In this document: positions 59,970 to 64,000 of the stretch, piece after piece
Numbering within the stretch: position 1 is the stretch's first letter
Layout: each line of letters begins with the position of its first letter
From: Thiocapsa marina 5811
GTDB lineage: Bacteria; Pseudomonadota; Gammaproteobacteria; Chromatiales; Chromatiaceae
Direction: 5' to 3'
Length of the DNA: 64,000 bases
Assembly (NCBI RefSeq): GCF_000223985.1
Contig: NZ_AFWV01000006.1
Coordinates: 248,001 to 312,000 of the forward strand
Notes under the pieces: model-generated
The model's database searches: none
Told to the model about the DNA's origin: nothing
The model's input: only the letters and a program-made list of their open reading frames with translations
Made by a program: the position numbers and the translations under genes

Positions 59970-60716
59970 TCACCTCCGAGCCTCTGCGCCTCCGGCCGTT
60001 TCGCAATTGCGCTGGTAGTCTCGGTAGCACAACAATTTCTCTGCCCAATAATTCTGATTCGGACGCTGCCTAAAAGGATCGTCCACAGCCTCATCAGTCA
60101 TTTCCAGACCCAATTCGGCTTTCATCAGTTGGAGTATATCGACGAAGGAAACCATATCTGCCGCTGCTCTCAATCCATCGTGAGACGGAAAATAGCGCGC
60201 CAAGAGCTGTGGATCCATCTCGGTACTGCTTGGGTCAAGCCCGAAAACTTCCAGCTCAAGAATAAATTTGCAGAGCTGCTCGCCAAGGTCTTCTCCAGGC
60301 GGCGTATTAGCGTCATAACGTACGAAGAGCGTAATTGTAAGGGCAAGCTCCTCTAGTCGACCGAGTTCATCCGCGTCCAGCCTTCCATCCAACGCACTTC
60401 TTGTGTAGCAAGCGATGAACTCCCGGAAGAGTTCGAGTTTACGCTCGAAGATATGCGTCTTGTTCGTGGCAGCCGCCTCTTGCGCCTGCTCGATCGTTCC
60501 CTGCCGTTTGATCAGAAGCATCGTGATCAGAACGGTCAGAATCGTACCGAGCAAAGCAGCCAATATTTCTGTGGCCAGCGGGTCGATATTAGCGTCGAAG
60601 AATGTCTTGAAAAAGACAAAAACGGCAATTGCCAAGAGCATGATACTCAGTGCCATCAGCAAATCGTCACGGTGACGGATAATCCACTTGTAGGGCACGG
60701 CAACCATCATATCCAT
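59970..60716 (-). CDS. Unknown inner-membrane protein with two helices
   Basis: 248 residues. Two hydrophobic segments at about residues 19-39 (LLMALSIMLLAIAVFVFFKT) and 48-68 (ILAALLGTILTVLITMLLIK) are followed by a cytoplasmic-looking helical domain (IEQAQEAAATNKTHIFERKL, ELFREFIACYTRSALDG). The ATG at 60714-60716 follows AAGGGAG. The shape of a short membrane anchor and a helical domain is that of many small sensor/effector proteins in defence and phage-related regions, but I cannot assign a family. Confidence 0.65.
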   Translation of the reverse strand: MDMMVAVPYKWIIRHRDDLLMALSIMLLAIAVFVFFKTFFDANIDPLATEILAALLGTILTVLITMLLIKRQGTIEQAQEAAATNKTHIFERKLELFREFIACYTRSALDGRLDADELGRLEELALTITLFVRYDANTPPGEDLGEQLCKFILELEVFGLDPSSTEMDPQLLARYFPSHDGLRAAADMVSFVDILQLMKAELGLEMTDEAVDDPFRQRPNQNYWAEKLLCYRDYQRNCETAGGAEARR

Positions 60717-62284
60717 AACTCCCTTTGCCAGACGGTTCTTTAAAAGAACCCATATCCTATCTATCGGCGATTGGCTTGTTCCGCCTGAGCAGCCGATAAA
60801 TATCACGCCAAAGTCCAACTGCTACCCCACACCGAAGGGTTGGGACTGCAAGTGCCGCTTCGAGTCATGCGGTGACCAAAGGCTACCGAGGGCTGAATGG
60901 TTGGTCAAGAACTCTCCACCTGGCTAACGAGTCTTGCACACACGACCGGAGTGGGCTTCGAGACGACGTGCAGACTAAGGGCGTCACATAGGGCAGCTGA
61001 ACGATCTACTAGGGCAAGTTAAGCTTCGGAGAGGCGCTGCACTGGAAGAGGCGGGCCTAGACTCGCGAACGGCGCCCCCGTCGGGAGGACCTCGGGAAGT
61101 CCAAGGCGGAGATCTTAGTGATGCAGAGGGTGATTTCTCAATTTGCCCGGCGAGGCGTATTGCGACCGTCGATGATCGAAGAGCCTACGGCAGTTGGGGA
61201 CTTTCTAGACCTTACTAACACCCCTTGGGCGGTGCCAAGAGGTGGAACAATTAGCGGTTGCAGATGTGAGAGAACTGCGGGCATTCATGTCGAGCTGTTT
61301 GAAGCAGCAGTGTTGTCACTGACTGTACTCAACATGAAGCTCAAAAATTAATCGGCGCTGAACGCCAAGTGCCAACTGAGCAAAGAAGGCATCGCCACCT
61401 GTGCCGATCCTCGGCGTCTGCGCCAGATCATTGACACACGACTGAGAAACCAACCACCTGCATCCAAGATCTAAGGATATCGACGAATGTCGATGCCGCC
61501 GTTAAATTCGTGCTGATCGGAGAACCAGACCCCGTTTCTTGAAACCCCTCCCGCTATATGTAAATACGAGCTTGTACAGCTAGACGGATCGTTTGCGTAA
61601 GGGTCTGTCAGGAAGGTCTCGGCAGAGCCTGGGGGTGTTCCAACCGGCCCGTGGGGTTAATGCTTGTTTTTTAGATCCGAACCCAGCGAACGCCCACGAA
61701 CGCTCCGTTGTAGATCGTGTAGAGGGTGTACATGTTTCCGGGATCTATCACAGGCCCGAGAAAAAAACTTTCTTGGAAAGCTCCTGATCAGGCTATGCCA
61801 ACGACTCAAGGATCATCGACTCCTCGAACCCAGGCAAGTCACCTACGCTGAGAGACCTGTCGAGATGATCTAGTCTCGTCAGAGACTCGATCAGACCAGA
61901 AGACTCTGACTCCATGATCTTAAATAGACTTCGTTCAAGCTAGAGACTCTAAGAACCTGATCATACAAGAGACTTAATCAGACCTAGAAACTCTAGGAGA
62001 CTGATCTTACCTGAGATTTCTTCTAACAATCCGATACGCCCATGCCTCAGGCTTCGCTCGGTCCGACGCCCCTTGCTCGCGATTTATTCTTCTTCGCGGG
62101 CCAGGGGAAGGTCGGTCAAACCAGTGCACGCAGTACACCATGTACACTGCCCCGCCATTCCGTCGACTCCGGGGCAAGGGCCGCGCTCACGAAGACCACT
62201 ACCGGCGACCACACCCCCAGGAGACCTGCAACGTCTAGGCCGGTGTGAGGATCGACTCCCTCTCTGTGCATTCAACGTCCGCAC
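60717..62284. other. Long gap, no gene seen
   Basis: About 1.57 kb with no supported reading frame. It includes the degenerate repeats at 61881-61994 and short T/A-rich segments. Short frames (61118, 61593, 62042) have no ribosome binding site and poor codon content. The region could hold a non-coding RNA or a decayed gene. Confidence 0.35.
61881..61994. repeat. Degenerate direct repeats (AGAGACT...ATCAGACC...ACTCT)
   Basis: AGAGACTCGATCAGACCAGA with AGACTCT after it (61881-61907) and AGAGACTTAATCAGACCTAG with AAACTCT after it (61968-61994) are about 87 bp apart. More related fragments (TAGAGACTCTAAGAACCTGA at 61941; GAGAGACCTG near 61850) lie between and beside. Confidence 0.5.
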
Positions 62285-63994
62285 TTAGCAGTAATCCTTG
62301 TCGGCGTAGTTGTCTCGCCACGTCATGGTCGGCGGAATGCGCAATTTAGGCTCCGGAATCGCTTTTACAATCTTTCCTACTTCAAGAAAACTCAATCCGT
62401 AGGCCACTGTCAGCCGATCATAATCGTCACGTTTAAGGCCAGGAGCTTCAAGTCCACTAGGAAGCTCAATCCTGTGAGGTTTCAGACCGAACCAGGATAA
62501 GTTGGCATCTGCGCGCAGCCGATCGCGGAGGTGATCGTAAAACAACATACGCGTTCCACCCCCACAGTAGAAGGTTGGAATATCCTTCAATAGTTGACCT
62601 TCCAACAAACCCGTCTGCCAAGCCTTCATATATGTATTCGTCGACACTTGATTTAAGACCGTGCCGAAGAAGACTCTATCTGGAGTATTCCGAGTATCGT
62701 TAAAATCGACCTCTATACCCTGGAAATATCCTGTGTAGCAGTCAGGAATAGCCAATTCCCGATCCGTTGGAAACTTGAGATCATCCCAACACGACACGAG
62801 CCCTCTGCATTTAGCATTTGCCTGCAATGCTTCCTGCCACCAATTGATGCGATGACGGTGTAGATTCATCACTCCATTTGGCTCTACAGCCGAGGTAAAG
62901 AACTCAAAATCCCATTTTCCACCACGTGCGGGATTCACACGAAACAATGATGAGTCGACGGTACCAGCGCCCACATCCATGATGAGATAGAGGTTACGGG
63001 CTTTGCGGTCGAATCGGTTCGAATTCACAAACCCGTAAATCTGTGCTGCGATCTCCGGTACCACATCGACATCGATATCCTCATGCTCGGTCATCTGCTC
63101 GGGACCCGCCAGAAGCGCCTCGTGACGCTCCTCGGCACGGCGAATGCTAGGCCGCGTGATCGGACCTGTGCTGCCGGCGACTAACCAGGCGATTCGAGCT
63201 AATTTCTCGAAAATGGGCGAAAGCTGCTCATCAAGCCGATGCGCCACCGGCAGACCAATCCGAAGCTTCCAGAAAATGTGGGTGTCATGGTATTTGTCCC
63301 GATGCTCCCGTAATAGCCAGTTCCGGGCATGCCGAATCACGAAGGCCAGGAATGCAATGACTGGTTCCTGAAACGTCCTTTCGGTCGGGTTGGCTACAAG
63401 GGCGAGCTTTAAGTCACGATACACCTGGCTACCTTGGTGTAAGGAATACAGCTCGTCGGTCCGATACAAGCAACAGGGAAGCAGGTACCGTGCAATGCCC
63501 GTACCGGTCGTGAACGGGACGGCAAACGCATAGCCCAAAGCCGAGTCGCCGATGACGACTTTCACGCTTGATGTGCCGAAATCCAGCCCCACGACGATCT
63601 CACGCTCGTCGTGGGTCGTCTGCCCATGACATTGCGTGCCATGCTCTTCAAAAAGACTCGAATCGAGCAGATCGGTCCGGTGACGAGACTGTGACTCAAA
63701 GGCAAGCTTTGGTCTATTTGTCACCGCTAAACGATAGGTCCCTGCTCCCGGTGTAGGTCGTGGCAGCGTGTTCTTGTGTGAGGCGCAGCGCGTCGGCGTG
63801 CTGATTGTAGTCGGTTTTTTTGGTGTTTGTTGATTGGTCGTGGTCGTATTTTTACTGGATGGCAAGACCTTTCTGAGATTGTCTCGATAGCGAACCATGT
63901 CTTCCTTGGTCTTTAAAGTCGGTCCCGATCCGTTGGAGACGCCTGATAGCTGCCTTGGCTGGCCTTTGCTTTTCTCGTCTTGCGCCTTGCGCAT
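62285..63994 (-). CDS. Hsp70/actin-fold ATPase-like protein (may run off right edge)
   Basis: At least 569 residues. Three nucleotide-binding motifs of the Hsp70/actin fold are seen: phosphate 1 GLDFGTSSVKVVIGD (near 136), phosphate 2 YLIMDVGAGTVDSSLFRV (near 336) and the adenosine motif FYCGGGTRMLFY (near 476). No peptide-binding domain of DnaK follows. The first 125 residues are Thr/Pro/Gln-rich and probably disordered, and the frame is open to the window edge, so the true start may lie beyond it. AT-rich codon use unlike the core suggests transfer. Function unknown; partners would lie to the right. Confidence 0.75.
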   Translation of the reverse strand: MRKAQDEKSKGQPRQLSGVSNGSGPTLKTKEDMVRYRDNLRKVLPSSKNTTTTNQQTPKKPTTISTPTRCASHKNTLPRPTPGAGTYRLAVTNRPKLAFESQSRHRTDLLDSSLFEEHGTQCHGQTTHDEREIVVGLDFGTSSVKVVIGDSALGYAFAVPFTTGTGIARYLLPCCLYRTDELYSLHQGSQVYRDLKLALVANPTERTFQEPVIAFLAFVIRHARNWLLREHRDKYHDTHIFWKLRIGLPVAHRLDEQLSPIFEKLARIAWLVAGSTGPITRPSIRRAEERHEALLAGPEQMTEHEDIDVDVVPEIAAQIYGFVNSNRFDRKARNLYLIMDVGAGTVDSSLFRVNPARGGKWDFEFFTSAVEPNGVMNLHRHRINWWQEALQANAKCRGLVSCWDDLKFPTDRELAIPDCYTGYFQGIEVDFNDTRNTPDRVFFGTVLNQVSTNTYMKAWQTGLLEGQLLKDIPTFYCGGGTRMLFYDHLRDRLRADANLSWFGLKPHRIELPSGLEAPGLKRDDYDRLTVAYGLSFLEVGKIVKAIPEPKLRIPPTMTWRDNYADKDYC

Positions 63995-64000
63995 AGCTTC

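Noticed and set aside
60666-60676. GTCACGGTGAC in the membrane-protein gene as an eighth iteron
   Set aside because: A single GTCAC-N-GTGAC palindrome, differing from the array consensus in the arm and isolated; most likely chance.
61118-61351. Plus-strand 77-codon frame
   Set aside because: No ribosome binding site, mixed codon use and no neighbour; too weak to report as a gene.
61781-62030. CRISPR array
   Set aside because: Repeats are degenerate, not of fixed length, and no cas gene is near. No true CRISPR was seen in the window.

Overview
The window looks like the chromosome of a high-GC gammaproteobacterium. Gene order and protein character suggest a purple sulfur bacterium (Chromatiaceae, e.g. 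the Thiocapsa/Thiocystis group), but this is inference from gene content; no 16S gene or photosynthesis gene is present. 

Positions 1-45,257 are core chromosome. From right to left on the minus strand runs a translation/envelope operon rpsB-tsf-pyrH-frr-uppS-cdsA-dxr-rseP-bamA-skp-(lpxD at the edge). It diverges from map-glnD. A lysine/diaminopimelate group follows (dapC, dapD, an ArsC/Spx-like gene, dapE), then a tautomerase, a Uma2-family protein, and the divergent pair mtnA / MTA-SAH deaminase. Next are two wall enzymes (RlpA-like, L,D-transpeptidase), the stress trio prkA-yeaH-spoVR, pgi-zwf divergent from glgA, pcnB-panB-panC-panD, tRNA-Glu(CUC), ffh divergent from ypjD, and a radical-SAM/glycosyltransferase pair (ArsS type). 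Scattered through this part is a family of about 85-bp elements with TAAACCGC...GCGGTTTA ends. They are often paired across an AT-rich spacer of about 20 bp, and often placed so that the TAA of the element is the stop codon of the neighbouring gene.

Positions 45,258-54,520 are an integrated island. It enters the 3' end of tRNA-Ala(CGC), carries a P4-type integrase at the tRNA end, an AlpA-like regulator, a CHC2 zinc-finger primase-like protein and a DUF3987 protein. It ends with a 15-bp copy of the tRNA 3' end at 54,506-54,520. Cargo genes are small and mostly unknown: a secreted repeat protein, a lipoprotein with 13-residue repeats, and a DNA-binding candidate whose gene and 5' region carry seven near-palindromic GTTACNGTGAC-type sites, most of them about 30 bp apart.

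Positions 54,521-64,000 are lower-GC, gene-poor accessory DNA: a second AlpA-like gene, several unknown proteins, an IS4-family insertion with target duplication, a two-helix membrane protein, about 1.6 kb with no supportable gene but with degenerate direct repeats, and at the right edge an Hsp70/actin-fold ATPase-like protein whose partners lie outside the window.
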